Under the pieces are notes generated by a model, which was not told the origin of the DNA, ran no database searches, and saw nothing but the letters and a program-made list of their open reading frames with translations. Below are positions 12,401-23,804 of a stretch of 64,000 bases of DNA, piece after piece (position 1 is the first letter of the stretch; each line of letters opens with the position of its first letter). Where the stretch lies: contig NW_019211459.1 of assembly GCF_002443255.2 (NCBI RefSeq), positions 6,416,803-6,480,802 on the forward strand, given 5' to 3'. A program made the position numbers and the translations under genes. This stretch comes from Varroa destructor (lineage: Eukaryota; Arthropoda; Arachnida; Mesostigmata; Varroidae).

Positions 12401-15400
12401 AACCACGTAGTACTATCATGACGGTATACGTCGTCGGCCTTCCACTAGCACCGGTCATCAGGATCCAATCTCTGTACCCAACTTCCTTCTGCGCAGTGTT
12501 GTGAGACATTGGCGGGTTGGTGACCTGCAAAGGTCAATGGTCATCAGACTTGTTAAAAAGAAAACAAGTAGGATCAGACGTTAGTGTGATTTTTATTTAT
12601 GCATGCACTCTGTCCAACACAGACGAACGAAGACGGATAGGCGTCAGAAGCTATAGGTGGTGCATCCACGACAGTTTGTAACGTTGATGTCGAATGGAGA
12701 TTTTCAAAAGGCTTCGTAAATATTGTAAGCCGGCATACTAGAGATGATTCTATTTGTAACTCTTTTTTGATTTTTTATTTGAACAATTAGCTCAGTTGTT
12801 TAGTCTGAAGAAAAAACATTTTTCCAGCTGATCGAAGACGAATCGCCTGATCGCGTGAATTCAATATGCCGTACATAATAGAAGGCTAAAAGCATGCAGA
12901 ATGTTTTCCTGGAAAACTACAGGGATATGTTTATTCATACACAATAGTTAAAACGGGTTCAGTATTTATAATCGGGTCCATTGAATTTTCATCTATAGAA
13001 CTGGACTGTCGACCCCTAAGAACGTGTGCTTTCTCTACAGAAGTAGGAAATCTATCTCTTTAAAAAACTAACGACAATCCATGTAGATTATTTAACAGTG
13101 CGGCTCGAGTGTTTTAGCTAGTCAAAACCACTACTCTCAAGTTCATAGCTTATCGTGTAGTTTAGATAATTTTTTTAAAATAAGTATACTAAGCGTCAAG
13201 TCACTGGGAAGATGTTTTTTTTTGGGTCATCAGTTTGACCTCCTTTCTTGTCTAGTATCGTTCATCAGTTTCCCGGACAGTTGCGTAATTTGTTGAACAG
13301 CTTTTCTGTGCGCTTCGGCGTCCTGTGACCGTTAATGCAGCGCAACGAAGCAAAGGGCTTTGTCAAGTCAACTTAGGAAGGATAGCTAATATCTGTGTCC
13401 CTGCTAATATTTATATTGCACACAATTGTTCGCGCGTCAGTTTCGGTACTACTGTTTTTCTTGTAGGCAGAAAGCTACAAAAATCTGCTCGTTTCGTATT
13501 TAGCTGCCTATACACGGTATTTTCAAAAATCCTTCTGCCGATATCTAAGCGTTTTGTTTAGAAGGCTGTCTGCCGGCCGTCCAGAGATGCAACTGCTCGA
13601 CGGCTCTGGTGCTTCGGCTGCATACTTCGTAGCACAGAGCGCATTGACATCCGCGTTGTTTTCGATCGGCTCGGGGAAAACCCTTTCTAATACAGGCGAA
13701 GGATAATGCAAAAGGCAAACAGACAAACAAGAGGCCGCCGCTCGTCTCCACGATACGCTGGAGGCTCTTCTGATGACCTTCCGACTGTGGTTTTTGAGCA
13801 GCACGAGAAAAGGCTTATCAAATAAATAGCATTTCTAGAAAAATATCCTAAAATAAATAATGCTATATTGTATTAATATACTATATAGCTACGATGAGGA
13901 AATGTTTGTAGTGGGTCACGGTTCAGTGCGCCATTCCTGCTTAGGTAGCCCTGTGTAGTAATGTATAAATGGTATTTGCGTCGCTCAACTGGGAAAATCC
14001 ATCTGGCACCATCTAACTATGTGTGCAGGTATATAAGGATGTAGAGATCTTACAGAAGCATATTCGCACAGGAATCGACTACCAGCTGAGCTGTAGAGAT
14101 ACACTCTTCTTATTTCGGAGAATTAGATGCCCGTGAAAGCTGAAGGACCAAAAAAACTGTCACCGGAACTCGACTTTAGCAGAATTCGCAATAGTTAACT
14201 AGCGGTCCATTATTGATCCATAGTCTATTTCGATTTTAGCATGTTATGTTACATTAACCAGTTCTGGGATTATTTCATGTGGGCCACTCTGTCGTGTCCG
14301 TGGTGCGATTTGCACCGCAATTTCCTTGCCCGCTCTTAGCTGACATACATTTAGCTGGCTGCCGGTCCTTACTAGTTATTTCAGAGTCTACAGCCAATGG
14401 TATAATGTCAGGCCTTCCCGCCAAACAAACTTATTTATAATACTGTGATAACGCTACAGCAAAAAAGAACGAACGAGCTAAACGCTTTCCAATTGTGGTA
14501 CGATCTGCCAATACGGTACAATAGCGCAACAGTATCTGTTTCCCTGCTGCTGCTGCTGCTAGATACGGGATTGTCCGACGCTGGTGCTACTTCTTCTACA
14601 AACACTCATTTATGCTATTTCGTCATGGTGCGAAAGACACCAGCAGTCAGCAGTTGCTGAAGGAGAGCCAGCCTTCCTCGAAACCTGTCAGATCAGTCAT
14701 GTAGGCCTATTGGTGTTATTGCTACTACTGGCAATTAGCAATGAAGGTTACTTGGCTGCCTGCGTCGAGAAGGCGAGGGTGTCATCGCCTGCGCTCGCAC
14801 GGGATCGCAGACCTGCTGGCAAAGGTAGGGAGCAGTCAGCTAGAATGGCCGTTCTGTGAACGACGAAGCTGAGTATCATCATATTCCTACCATTGAGCAG
14901 AAGAATATCCTTCTGCCGTCGTACTATAGGCAGCATAGAAAATCTCTTCGGGTAGATCATAAAATAGACAACCAGACAGAAAGCCATCATAGCGCAGACG
15001 GTCGCTAGCGTTCGCAATGGCTTTGGCGGCGGGGGGAGGTCGTGGGAATACCCAACGCTCGCTAAAACGACGAATGCTTTGCTGTGGATCGCTACCGCGG
15101 ATCTGGTTGCTAGCGATTGTGTCGCCGCTGCTCCTGTAATTGGCCGTTCATTGATTCAACACAAGGGAACAACGACCGTAGTGTCTGCGGCTTTATCGAC
15201 GCGATGGTGGCGGAGCCCTGACGCGGACGGAACAAAGATTCCCGCCACTATAACGTTAACCAAGGCAATGGCAAGTCAGCAACTGTCCTTCATAGTAAAG
15301 GCACAACTACGTCAGGCCAATCTCAGCAAAGCGTAATGTTACTCGGTGATCTGATCTGACTACGAAGGAGCTGTCCAACGCGTTGCTCCCACCGCCTGCT

Positions 15401-18400
15401 GCCCCGGTTCTCTAACACACAGCAGCCGGAACATCGCATCTAAGCCAGACGAATCGGATCGATCTGTCATTGTAGCGTGACAGGGTTTGCTGCGTGATAG
15501 CGGCTCGACTCTCTTGTGCATATGCATATTTGCTACTATCAACTGATCATTTCAGATTGATATCTGTTAGCTAAGTTTCAGGGAACTCCTGAAGCCACAA
15601 AGGCTGGAGACAGCTAGAACAGCTAAAAAAAAAAAAAGGCAACAGTCCACTCTAGAAAAGTCGTGTTAACTAGTCCAGCTGATCCAGCGATTCTGTTTAG
15701 GCAAGAAGTAAACGCAGTGAGTGTCTCAACTGCTTCCTGTAATGCGGCGACTCAGTGCTGAGACCGCCAGTGTGTAACTGCCTGGTGTGCCTATGTACAA
15801 TCTTCTACATGATTGTGCGCTGCTGTGATCGTATTGAAGAACATGCGAGACAGTGTTTGTTTCGACGTCTTTATTTCAATACGGTGTTGTGCGGTAGTGT
15901 CACGTTTTTGTGAACAAATGCTATCAATATCAGAGACTGCTCGTTGCGCGTATTGGCCTCGAACAGCTGAAGCGTGCTTATTAGAGGAAGCATCAGCGGC
16001 CACAGTGACGACGGCGGTGGCAACAGTTCCCAGCAGATTAAGATAGCACGTGCAAACGCGATCTCTGCGGTGGATCCGACGACCACAGGCTGCTCTCAGC
16101 GGCGATGGCGTCAACGACGGCAGCCGGTGAGAGGTAATTTAGATTGCGGTCGAAAGCTGTTTAGTTGTAAAAGACAGCTACAATTTGAATTTCGGCAGAA
16201 CAAGCGGTGACAGTGATTCTCCACAAAAAAAAGCTTTAGTTTTTGTGGCCATCACGCCTGGGCCAGCGGGCTTCGTAGTTGGTGTACAGATGGGGCTTGC
16301 GGCAGTTCCTAGGCTATGTATGGTAGTTCCATGGTCATTTAGCTGGCATGCGATGCCAGGTCTCATTTATTCAAAGAAATCGACTAGAGCAGCATGAGGA
16401 AACTCTAATTGTCTGTGGCCATTAACACGACTATTATTACCAGCATAAGTGTGCATTTCCGTTCCTCACTGTGCTATCCTCCTGGCATACCTCGCGAAGA
16501 AGGTTGAGCTAATTGTAGCATTGAATCGTGTGCTTTCGCTTTGTCCTGTGGTACGTCAGTCTGAGTGAAGATGCATCTCTACCTGTGCAATAGGCGCTCA
16601 CAGTGCTGCCTTGATTTTCACCAGTTTCATTGCATCAACAGCTGCCAGTCGGTCGATGTAGAGAAGCTCAAAAATGGGAAAATGACTCCTGCGTACAGAC
16701 GCCTAAAGGTGGCCGAAAAGCAGTTTGGATTTGCAACGAACAAACGGAACGTAAGAACTATCTTTGACCATGTATTTATGTGTACGACTATATATTTTAA
16801 GGAGTTATTTCTTTATAGGGTTCAGAGGAGGTACGCTTCGATAAAACTCAACCGTATCGTTTACTATTACGTTACTACTGCAAAGTTGCTGCTAATAAAT
16901 AAAGAAAGCACTAAATACTGGCTAGACATGTCATCATCGATAAACGTTTAGTTTTCTAGCCAAATCCTGAACATCCGAACGAGTCTTACTTTTTCTTTAT
17001 AGGCTTCTTCGCTATGCACGATCGGGAACATATTTGTCATCTTCGGTTTGGGAAATGTTCTGGTTTCACTTTCGCACTCAACTTTGCGTTTTACGCTAAA
17101 TTAGGTGCAATCGAAACATATATAAACGGACCATAACAGCAAACATTGTCTAATGTCTAATCATTTAGCCGATAGTTCAAACAGTCGCTACTTGATGTAG
17201 CGCTATTTTTTGAATATGTCTGATTGACACGGTCACAGATTTTTACACTAATATCTCTCTCATTCGCAATTGCCAAACGCTACATGGATACTAGAGAACT
17301 ACTGGATGGGCCGCTAGAAAAAATGTTAATAAAAAAAACAAGCAGTTTCATATATATGTTACTAAAATAATGCTAACTCAACTTTATAGGTGAGCAACGC
17401 CGAAAGCGGATTAGACTCGGGACTAATTCTCGAAGAAACCTCATCGTGGGCATTCAGCTGGCAAAATATTTATTCTCAGGATGAATGTGGAGATACGGTG
17501 CTTCATCGAATGCTGGCCAGTACGGCTGCGCCCGGCAAGACTGACACAGGCCATCATCAGCTGCTGTTACAGTATATGAGAGCTACTCCAACGCCCGAGT
17601 TGCTTGACATCGCTAACAATTATGGCCAGGTCGGTTTCTATATCCTGTTATTGTATAGATTATATCATTTGTTATTTACTTATTTAAAAAAAATTTACTG
17701 ATTTTTTTTTCTGCTATTACACCACGTGTTTTAATAATATCACAGAAGCTGATCGGATTTTTGGAAATGTTAACAAACGTGGAAAGGTTCTGGGCGCAGT
17801 GAGCGTCGATTTTTTCCTTCCTTCAAATAGCGTACTTGTCGAATACAATAGTTCCGTTGCGAGATTTCCTCTCTGTCCGCTTCGTTTTTTTTTCCAATTT
17901 CCACTTCAGTCTACTAGATAATAATGTGTGTGCTTTATGTTACGTAGTTGTGTAGTGAAGAGCGTTTTGTGTGAATGTATGTGTAATAACACGACGTGAC
18001 TCTTGTAAATAAACCTTTAGTATGGGTTCCCGATACGGTGGTAGCTTTTACTGTAGCTACATAGGGTTTAGGTACGGACAGGAATTTTCCGTTTGGCTAA
18101 TTCTAGTTGATTCCATCGAGCACGCTCGCGACGTTACTAGGTGAATTTGTTCAACGTTCGGAATAGGCTCGACACAACTCTACCGTAAAAAATCGTCAAG
18201 ATAAAGTTTATCATTAGCTGTATTCTTTCGTCGATCGTCCGCTATATCGTTTTTAGATTGAACGTGAATTTATAGTACATTTGCTCATCGACCACGTGTG
18301 ACATAATAGAACGCTGCCCCTAAACGAAGCTCCCTCCAAATACTCCCATAATTTACAGTGGACGTCCTCTAACGAATCAGAATTACACGCGACTCTAACG

Positions 18401-21400
18401 ACAACGGCCGGCAATGCAACGTTTGCCGATGGTACTATTCACCTTTTTAGCCTTAGTTCTACGTGTCATTTCCTGCAAACAAACTTATGAGCCTGTTTGT
18501 TTGTTCTGACGGCGTGTATTCGCGTTGTCAGAACGCGTAGTAGTGCAATATTTGTCACGACTTTCCAAACGCACGTAGTCAAATAACCTGCGAAAAGATG
18601 CTATACTCGGTTGGGCCGATGCTCAATGACAATGAAGTGGCTCTCGACGATTATGATATCATCTCGTTAGAGACGTTGCCTTTTAGCAGGCCCATAGAAG
18701 AGAGGAATTCGATAGGATGGTGTCGCGAGCTTCTCCTCAGCCGCGCTTCTGGCTCAGTCACCATTGACTGACCCTATGCTGCGGTGAATATGAATGAACT
18801 ATGCACATATCGCTCATAATGAATCATTCGGCAGCTGCTGAAATCAGTTCTAGTATGGCGTTGTCCTCGGCGTCGCTCTGGGACCTCCCACTCGCCCGGC
18901 CTCGATAAGCGCGGGTACGCTGAGACGGCGTAGTTACTGCGGCTGCTGCTGCCGTGGCCCGTCGATGTGTGGGTCAATCAAACAAAGTTAACGCCGTTCT
19001 CGTCACCAGGCATGGATTCTACTGGCAGCATTATGCGCAGCAGAATTGCACATTTTTCCGTTTCGTTCCATGACACACACGCACACAGCTGTCCTGGCCT
19101 GCTGACAGGGCAGTCGGCTTATAGCAAACATGTGTTGGCTGGTGCTGACAACGGACGGATCCGCTAGCCTTTCTGTTTATTGGTGTGTGAGAGTGTTTAT
19201 ACGAGCATTGGATGTTGCTGTCGTTAATGTTTGTTGGCGTATAGTTACAGGGGACACTGTGTGTAGTGGATATTGAGGAATTTCCCAGCTGTTAATGTTG
19301 GTGCCACGACGCCATTGCTGCTACTGTTACTCCGTTTTGGGTCGCTAGTTGTCTCGCTATCCGCTATTCCATGGTTAGGAAACTCTCAAATAAGAAATAT
19401 GTGTAACTGGGGCTGGTATGGGGAATACCCCATCGGTTCCGAGGACGCCAATAGGTAGCTATTTGTCTATCCATTTACCTGTCATTATTATATGTGTTGT
19501 ATTCTACGAGTGATCGGGTCTGCCGTGGTAGCGTTTGATGGCAGAAGCGACAACGGCTGCTATACGATGCGTAAATAAGGATAACAATGACACTGTTCTG
19601 GCGTACTTCCCTATGTTATTGCCGTTCAGTATTTCCGGTACAATGCTTTTGCCAAGTTGAAAATAAATGGCAGAGCTAGCTATGGCTGTAATAACTCTCT
19701 CGTGCCAAAGACTAAGAGGCTGGTGGCATGAATCTCTCTACCACTCGTGCTGGCAATTGCCACGGTACTTTAAATGGGAAAAAAAGGGTAACGGTTAGTT
19801 GTTGGTACTTTTAGGCATCGAACCACAGCGTAAATTCTCTAGGAAAATCCCAAGGTAATCGCAATGTGGGTAACTCGTTTTATCATTAAACATGACAGGC
19901 TTTCAATAGATAACTTTCTAGACACACCCAACGCCATTAAAACCTTGATTAGATTTAAGGACATTTGATTTACTCGAATCGGTGGGCGTTACTGGAAACT
20001 CCCATGGGATTCTATAGTCAGTCTGATTTAATAATGATATTTGCACCTTGCATACCACCTCTTCTATTATCGAGCTTCTAAGCTTGATTGCTTCAGGAAT
20101 AGAAATATTGTATATGTGCTTGAGCATTAAACAGAGTGCGTGTATCATATTGTCATTGGTTGCCATTACTGATGTTACTGTGCAAGCAGCCAGATCATTA
20201 TCATATACTAAATATAATTACATATTGTTTATTTCGAGAGATCTGTTCACACCACGTTCAGTGTCAACGACATTGGTAGCTTGTCAGCCACGTCCGCATC
20301 TGCTGACAATAGAGCTAGGTCTTCTAGCCCGGTCGCAAGCGCCAATATTCATTTTTGGGAAGCACCTAAGTGTCGACTAACCGCACCCGTTAGAGCAGGC
20401 GATCTAAGCAAAGGGTGCATGATTTGCCTTCCCGTTATTTCAAAAGCGCCTCCAGAGGTTACTTCAAAAGCGCACGCTATATCAGCGAGCAACAACACTT
20501 TCGAGCGGATAAAGTCCGCACTTTTCGATTAATCGAAATCCAGCAACAGCTGGTTCGTTGTGCCTGACTTCTACCGCCGGCAGCCATAGGCCCAAGGTCT
20601 TCGTACTGGCTCCGTATAGCATGGGTTTTCTGAGGAGACCAGATGTTGCAAAACGCGCATGGCTGTTTATCTAGGTTCCTCTTACTACTCAAGATAAATT
20701 TCCGTATTTTTCCAAAGTGAGCTACTTGGACGTTTACGCTCGACTTGTTGGGGGACTGTACGAGGAAAACGATAAAAATGCATCGCGGTGACAGAAATGG
20801 TGACGACAATGATGGTGATGGCGGTAGCGAGCCCCTAACAATAGAGTTCATGACGTTTTATTCTGTTGACAAATGTCGGGCCGCAACCGTGTACTTGATT
20901 AGTCGCAAAAAATACCTATGCCGTTTGCGGTCCCATCCACCATTAGCTATGAATTGAATTTCATTCCCAATTTACCATAAAGTGGATAACTAAGTTAGTG
21001 GAGATAATAAACATTTCCTAGAGTCTATAAGAAATAGAAGTTGTTTTTATTGTTATCAGTGCTTTATTTTACCTTAAAGAAACTGGAGGTAAAAGTATGG
21101 GTTTCCTGTTAATCAATTTAAAAACGATTTCGTTTTTTTATTTGTGAAGAATCTGAATTTTTTATTTTACCCGTTGCGCCGAATATAAAAACACAGGCTA
21201 GATAAACGTTGAATAAATTTTTATTATTATTGTAATAATATATTGCAATAATTCCGTCTCGAATTGACCTCCAGCTAATAAAAGGCCAACATCGGCTAAC
21301 ATCGACGATTTTTTGTTTGAATTTGTGCGGCTTATATCTAAAGTCAGTACGAACGCTACGTCAGCCCCTGGACTATCGTCTAAAGCGATGACTTTAACTA

Positions 21401-23804
21401 TGCGTGATAAGGCCATTGCGTAAACGATCTGCTTCACGTATGACACATCGATACGTGATGCTATTAGGATGAATAAATTTTGTCAGGCGTAAAACTGAGC
21501 AAAATTGTGATAGAATGACATCCCGATAGCATCCGTGTGCGGCCGGATGGGTTTTCTAGAGGCATGCAAAAAGCTGGCTTATTTTCAACTTTATTTGTTA
21601 CGATTACATTGGCTTGTGAGTTCTTTTTCATATTTACTATTGTAGTAATTACTCTGAAACAACCGAGAGTGGCTAAAACGTTTACTCGTTTTACCTGTTG
21701 TTCTAATGTTTCTGTTAGACGGCGCTCCATGTTGCCTGTGAGCACGAGGACGACTGGAGTGCGAGACGCCTTGTACTGGCCGGCGCGACAGCTGATCGGC
21801 CGGACGATCTGCGCTTCACACCCCTGCACATTGCCGCGCAAAAGGTGAATAGCACGAGTCGACCGTTGGTTCGCTAAAACGTACCTGCTTTTTGTCACAG
21901 ATTCTTCTTATCCGAGAGTAAATTGTACTGACAAATTTAGTGGATTGAGGCGTGTGAAATTTCACCATATTTAAAACATTTATTTGACGGTCCAACATAT
22001 CTTATTGGCTTCTTTTTGTTGCTTCATTAACGAACAGGGTAACGAAGCGCTGGTTCGCGCGATCACAGCACCTGCCCGCGCTGATGAAATAAGTGAACTT
22101 GGCCTAACATTTTACGGTTAGTACTAAATTGGGATTTGAACAGAAATCACTGTTAGACCTAACTAACAAAACTTGGCTCCGACTGCTGTTCTTATAGACA
22201 ATGTTGTTTTTATTCTAAGTTATTCTACACAAATATGTATTATGCACTAGGTGCTCATTTCACTCAAAATAATCAAAAAATCAACTATCCGATGCAGCTC
22301 TTGCAACTTCTATAAGCGCAATAGATAGTCCTGGCAGAATTTGGTCCTGTCATTTAGCTAAGGTTGCACCTGATATAATCAAATCAAGAAGGATTTTCTC
22401 GACCTGAACAGCGTAATATACGGACGTAGCAGAAGGGGCTTTATCAATACCAAGCACTCGCCCTCTTTTTCGCTGACATCGTTCATAGAACTAAACATAG
22501 ATTTCTGATCATTTCTTCATCCATTCAATTCTGTCTTCAACATAACTAATGGCGAGCATGTGACGAAACTCGTTCCCGTCTCTTAACAAACAGCAGCAAG
22601 CTGTCGTTATGTTCGAAACGACTGAAGACTGACGTTCTGGTTCTAATCATTATCGCTGCTCTATGCCACGCCTATTGAAACGTCCAGTACTTTCCGATAT
22701 CTTACGCGTACAATGATTGACAAAATGAATCAGATGATATGTTGAGCTATTTAGGATAAACCGTCACAAAAGGTTAACTAAGGCTGAGTGGCTGTCTAAT
22801 TTATGAATTATCCAGCAGCGGATACTACTGTTTTTTATTTTATATTCAACTATTCTCTCCTTCACACTATATGTAACCCGAGTGTTCGGAGAAACCAAAG
22901 ATGTTAACAAGTCCACGCTAAAATTTTGCACATGCCTTGTCTGTAGGATAGGACACTCGGTTAGCGTAGGTAACGAGAAACCGATGATCAGTGTTCGCTT
23001 CATAATTTAATAGTGATAGAGGCGGGATCCTTCTTTTCGGAACGCAAGTATTACTTCGTCTGTTGTTCTTATGGGATGAAATTATTCTAAAATGATTATC
23101 GGTTGTTGTACTTACTGATCTGTCCCATCTTCGGTAATACGCTGTGCTATCTGCTTTGGGTGGCTGCCTCAGTCGAAACAGAAGAGCTGTCGCACAAAGC
23201 TGCGCTAACTTTGACCAGACAAAAATGACTTAGCTTAGGCAATAAACAGAAAAGATAAATACTCTGTAGCTAGCACTCGAGATATAATTATGTTGTTCTT
23301 TGTTGTTTTTTAGTTGTGACTCCTGCACAACCGCGTACGAAGCTGGTCGAGCTGAATCAGCTGTGTTCGCTTGGTATGACCCCGTTACACCTAGCTGTAG
23401 AGTCGGGGAATATTCGTGTGTTGGAGGCCTTGTTGCCATTTGCAGGTCACGCCAACACCCTCGAAATGCGCGAAGGTCGTACAGCGCTTCAGCTGGCGAT
23501 TGAGCAACGCCGTACCGATATGGTAAGGGTTTTGCTAAATTCTGGTGCCTCAATCGAGCAGGAAGATTACGCCGGACGTACCGCAATCATGAGGATTCAT
23601 CGTAAGCAGAAGCTTATGCACGGAAGCCAGATCCCTGAACTGACCCAATGTCTCATGTTACTCCAAGCATTTGGTGCACGGGCTCCAACCAGAGAAGAAC
23701 TGTCATTGGAAGATGACACCAGCGACGATGATGACGGAGTAACCGCAAACAAGCGACTGCGTCCTCAGGGTTGCCGTCCGAAAGATCAGCAGGTTCCCTG
23801 CTAG
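6398..23804 (+). CDS. cact: Cactus / IkappaB inhibitor of Rel-NF-kappaB (spliced, six coding exons)
   Basis: Ankyrin-repeat inhibitor that retains Rel/Dorsal-type factors in the cytoplasm and is degraded after Toll/IKK-type signalling. Spliced exons are 6398-6424, 10889-11029, 17390-17629, 21719-21844, 22038-22092 and 23314-23804. Together they give 1,080 nt, 359 residues plus TAG, with every junction in phase. Seen in the product: the degron DSGFLSG near residue 21, a second SGLDSG stretch near residue 60, about six ankyrin repeats from about residue 85 (TVLH, TALHVA, TPLHIAAQKG, TPLHLAVESGN, TALQLAIE, RTAIM), and an acidic PEST-like tail (LEDDTSDDDDG). The degron type, repeat number and tail match IkappaB proteins, and the length lies within their range. 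The first exon is the least certain part. The gene converges on Vps13D. Confidence 0.88.
6785..7017 (+). repeat. Diverged interspersed repeat, copy B
   Basis: Second member of the pair described at 4320-4583. It lies at the start of cactus intron 1, about 360 nt downstream of the proposed first coding exon. A shorter resemblance (ATGCCGTA, then ATAGAAGGCTA) occurs near 12866-12890 and may be a third, truncated member. Confidence 0.5.
10177..10200. repeat. AATG tetranucleotide microsatellite
   Basis: Five consecutive AATG units preceded by GATG, inside cactus intron 1. Confidence 0.9.
10889..11029 (+). CDS. cact: cactus coding exon 2 (DSG phosphodegron)
   Basis: The exon lies between the acceptor CTGTTGCAG and the donor ATCAAC|GTAAGT, 47 codons in phase 0. 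It encodes QQDSGFLSGS, a DSGxxS motif of the type phosphorylated by IkappaB kinases and then read by the SCF/beta-TrCP (Slimb) ubiquitin ligase. The rest is a Ser/Gln-rich, probably disordered segment. This exon is what makes the protein a signal-degradable IkappaB rather than a generic ankyrin protein. Confidence 0.85.
12300..12311 (+). promoter_or_regulatory. kappaB site (GGGGCTTTCCCC), second identical copy
   Basis: Identical over 12 bases to the motif at 5238-5249, and a full match to GGGRNWYYCC. It lies in cactus intron 2, about 1.3 kb after the degron exon. Confidence 0.45.
12330..12360. repeat. Inverted repeat, 10-bp arms
   Basis: CTGTCTCTGA at 12330-12339 pairs perfectly with TCAGAGACAG at 12351-12360, with an 11-nt loop. 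It begins 19 nt after the kappaB 12-mer. Function unknown; it could form an RNA hairpin in the intron. Confidence 0.8.
13674..13683 (+). promoter_or_regulatory. Dorsal-type site (GGGAAAACCC)
   Basis: Full match to the insect Dorsal pattern GGG-W4-CCM, inside cactus intron 2. Confidence 0.4.
13991..14001 (+). promoter_or_regulatory. Dorsal-type site (GGGAAAATCCA)
   Basis: Match to the looser Dorsal pattern GGG-W5-CCM in cactus intron 2, 308 nt after the previous motif. A weak pattern on its own. Confidence 0.3.
15044..15053 (+). promoter_or_regulatory. Dorsal-type site (GGGAATACCC)
   Basis: GGG-W4-CCC in cactus intron 2. The same 10-mer recurs at 19421-19430 in intron 3. Confidence 0.35.
16571..16750 (+). 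CDS. Possible alternative first coding exon of cactus
   Basis: An ATG at 16571, preceded directly by an in-frame TGA (16562-16564), opens 60 codons up to the donor CGGAAC|GTAAGA. It ends in phase 0, exactly the phase needed to join the exon at 17390. The peptide is Cys-rich at the start (CNRRSQCCLDF) and basic later (YRRLKVAEKQF); I recognise no domain. If used with its own promoter it would give an IkappaB form without the DSGFLSG exon. A chance open frame with a good donor is the alternative. Confidence 0.35.
17390..17629 (+). CDS. cact: cactus coding exon 3 (ankyrin repeat 1)
   Basis: Acceptor ACTTTATAG and donor GGCCAG|GTCGGT, 80 codons, phase 0. It encodes a second Ser-Gly-rich stretch (ESGLDSGLILEE), then the first ankyrin repeat (DECGDTVLHRML) and the opening of the second (DIANNYGQ), which continues in the next exon. 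The junction NNYGQ|TALHVA recreates the IkappaB second-repeat motif, which supports the splice. Confidence 0.85.
17630..21718 (+). other. cactus intron 3
   Basis: About 4.1 kb with no recognisable gene. Its notable content is a cluster of Rel-type motifs at 19277-20003. Short open frames near 20.0-20.5 kb have no family resemblance. Confidence 0.55.
19277..20003. promoter_or_regulatory. Cluster of four Rel/kappaB motifs, candidate intronic enhancer
   Basis: Four motifs lie within 727 bp: 19277-19286 GGAATTTCCC (reverse GGGAAATTCC), 19421-19430 GGGAATACCC, 19842-19851 GGAAAATCCC (reverse GGGATTTTCC) and 19994-20003 GGAAACTCCC (reverse GGGAGTTTCC). Three are exact GGGRNWYYCC sites on the minus strand; the other is Dorsal-type. 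GGGRNWYYCC should occur by chance roughly once per 8 kb over both strands, so three in under 800 bp is enriched. Binding and enhancer activity are inferred. Confidence 0.5.
21719..21844 (+). CDS. cact: cactus coding exon 4 (ankyrin repeats 2-3)
   Basis: Acceptor TTTCTGTTAG and donor CAAAAG|GTGAAT, 42 codons, phase 0. It encodes TALHVACEHED, LVLAGATADRPDD and FTPLHIAAQK, completing ankyrin repeat 2 and opening repeat 3. Longer open frames here in other frames are shadows. Confidence 0.87.
22038..22092 (+). CDS. cact: cactus coding exon 5 (ankyrin repeat 3 end)
   Basis: Acceptor CGAACAG, then GNEALVRAITAPARADEI, with the donor ATAA|GTGAAC in phase 1. It is only 55 nt. The fit rests on continuation of repeat 3 (AAQK|GNEALVRAI) and on phase: its last base joins the next exon to make Ile. 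Confidence 0.8.
22093..23313 (+). other. cactus intron 5
   Basis: 1.2 kb between exons 5 and 6. I see no gene or repeat of note in it. Confidence 0.6.
23314..23804 (+). CDS. cact: cactus coding exon 6 (ankyrin repeats 4-6, acidic tail, stop)
   Basis: Acceptor TTGTTTTTTAG; the first two bases complete a split Ile codon, then 162 codons to TAG at 23802-23804. It encodes MTPLHLAVESGNIRVLEALL, GRTALQLAIEQRRTDMVRVLL with NSGASIEQED, a partial last repeat (YAGRTAIM), and an acidic tail EELSLEDDTSDDDDG followed by basic KRLRP. Acidic PEST-like tails are typical of IkappaB proteins. Confidence 0.9.

Larger units (their letters stand above)
11030..17389 (+). other. cactus intron 2
   Basis: About 6.4 kb. 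It holds a kappaB 12-mer (12300), three Dorsal-type motifs (13674, 13991, 15044), a 10-bp hairpin (12330-12360), GC-richer stretches around 13.5-16.2 kb, an A13 tract near 15626 and a possible alternative first exon (16571-16750). Open frames in the GC-richer stretches occur on both strands and match no family I know. Confidence 0.5.

Noticed and set aside
14445..15340. Series of open frames in the GC-richer part of cactus intron 2
   Set aside because: Frames overlap on both strands, contain low-complexity Leu runs from CTG repeats and show no conserved motif. Composition explains them.
20048..20532. Open frames in cactus intron 3
   Set aside because: Two overlapping frames with no family resemblance or splice partners in phase; likely chance.
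21464..21898. 144-codon minus-strand open frame over cactus exon 4
   Set aside because: Antisense shadow of the ankyrin-coding exon, which is fully explained on the plus strand.
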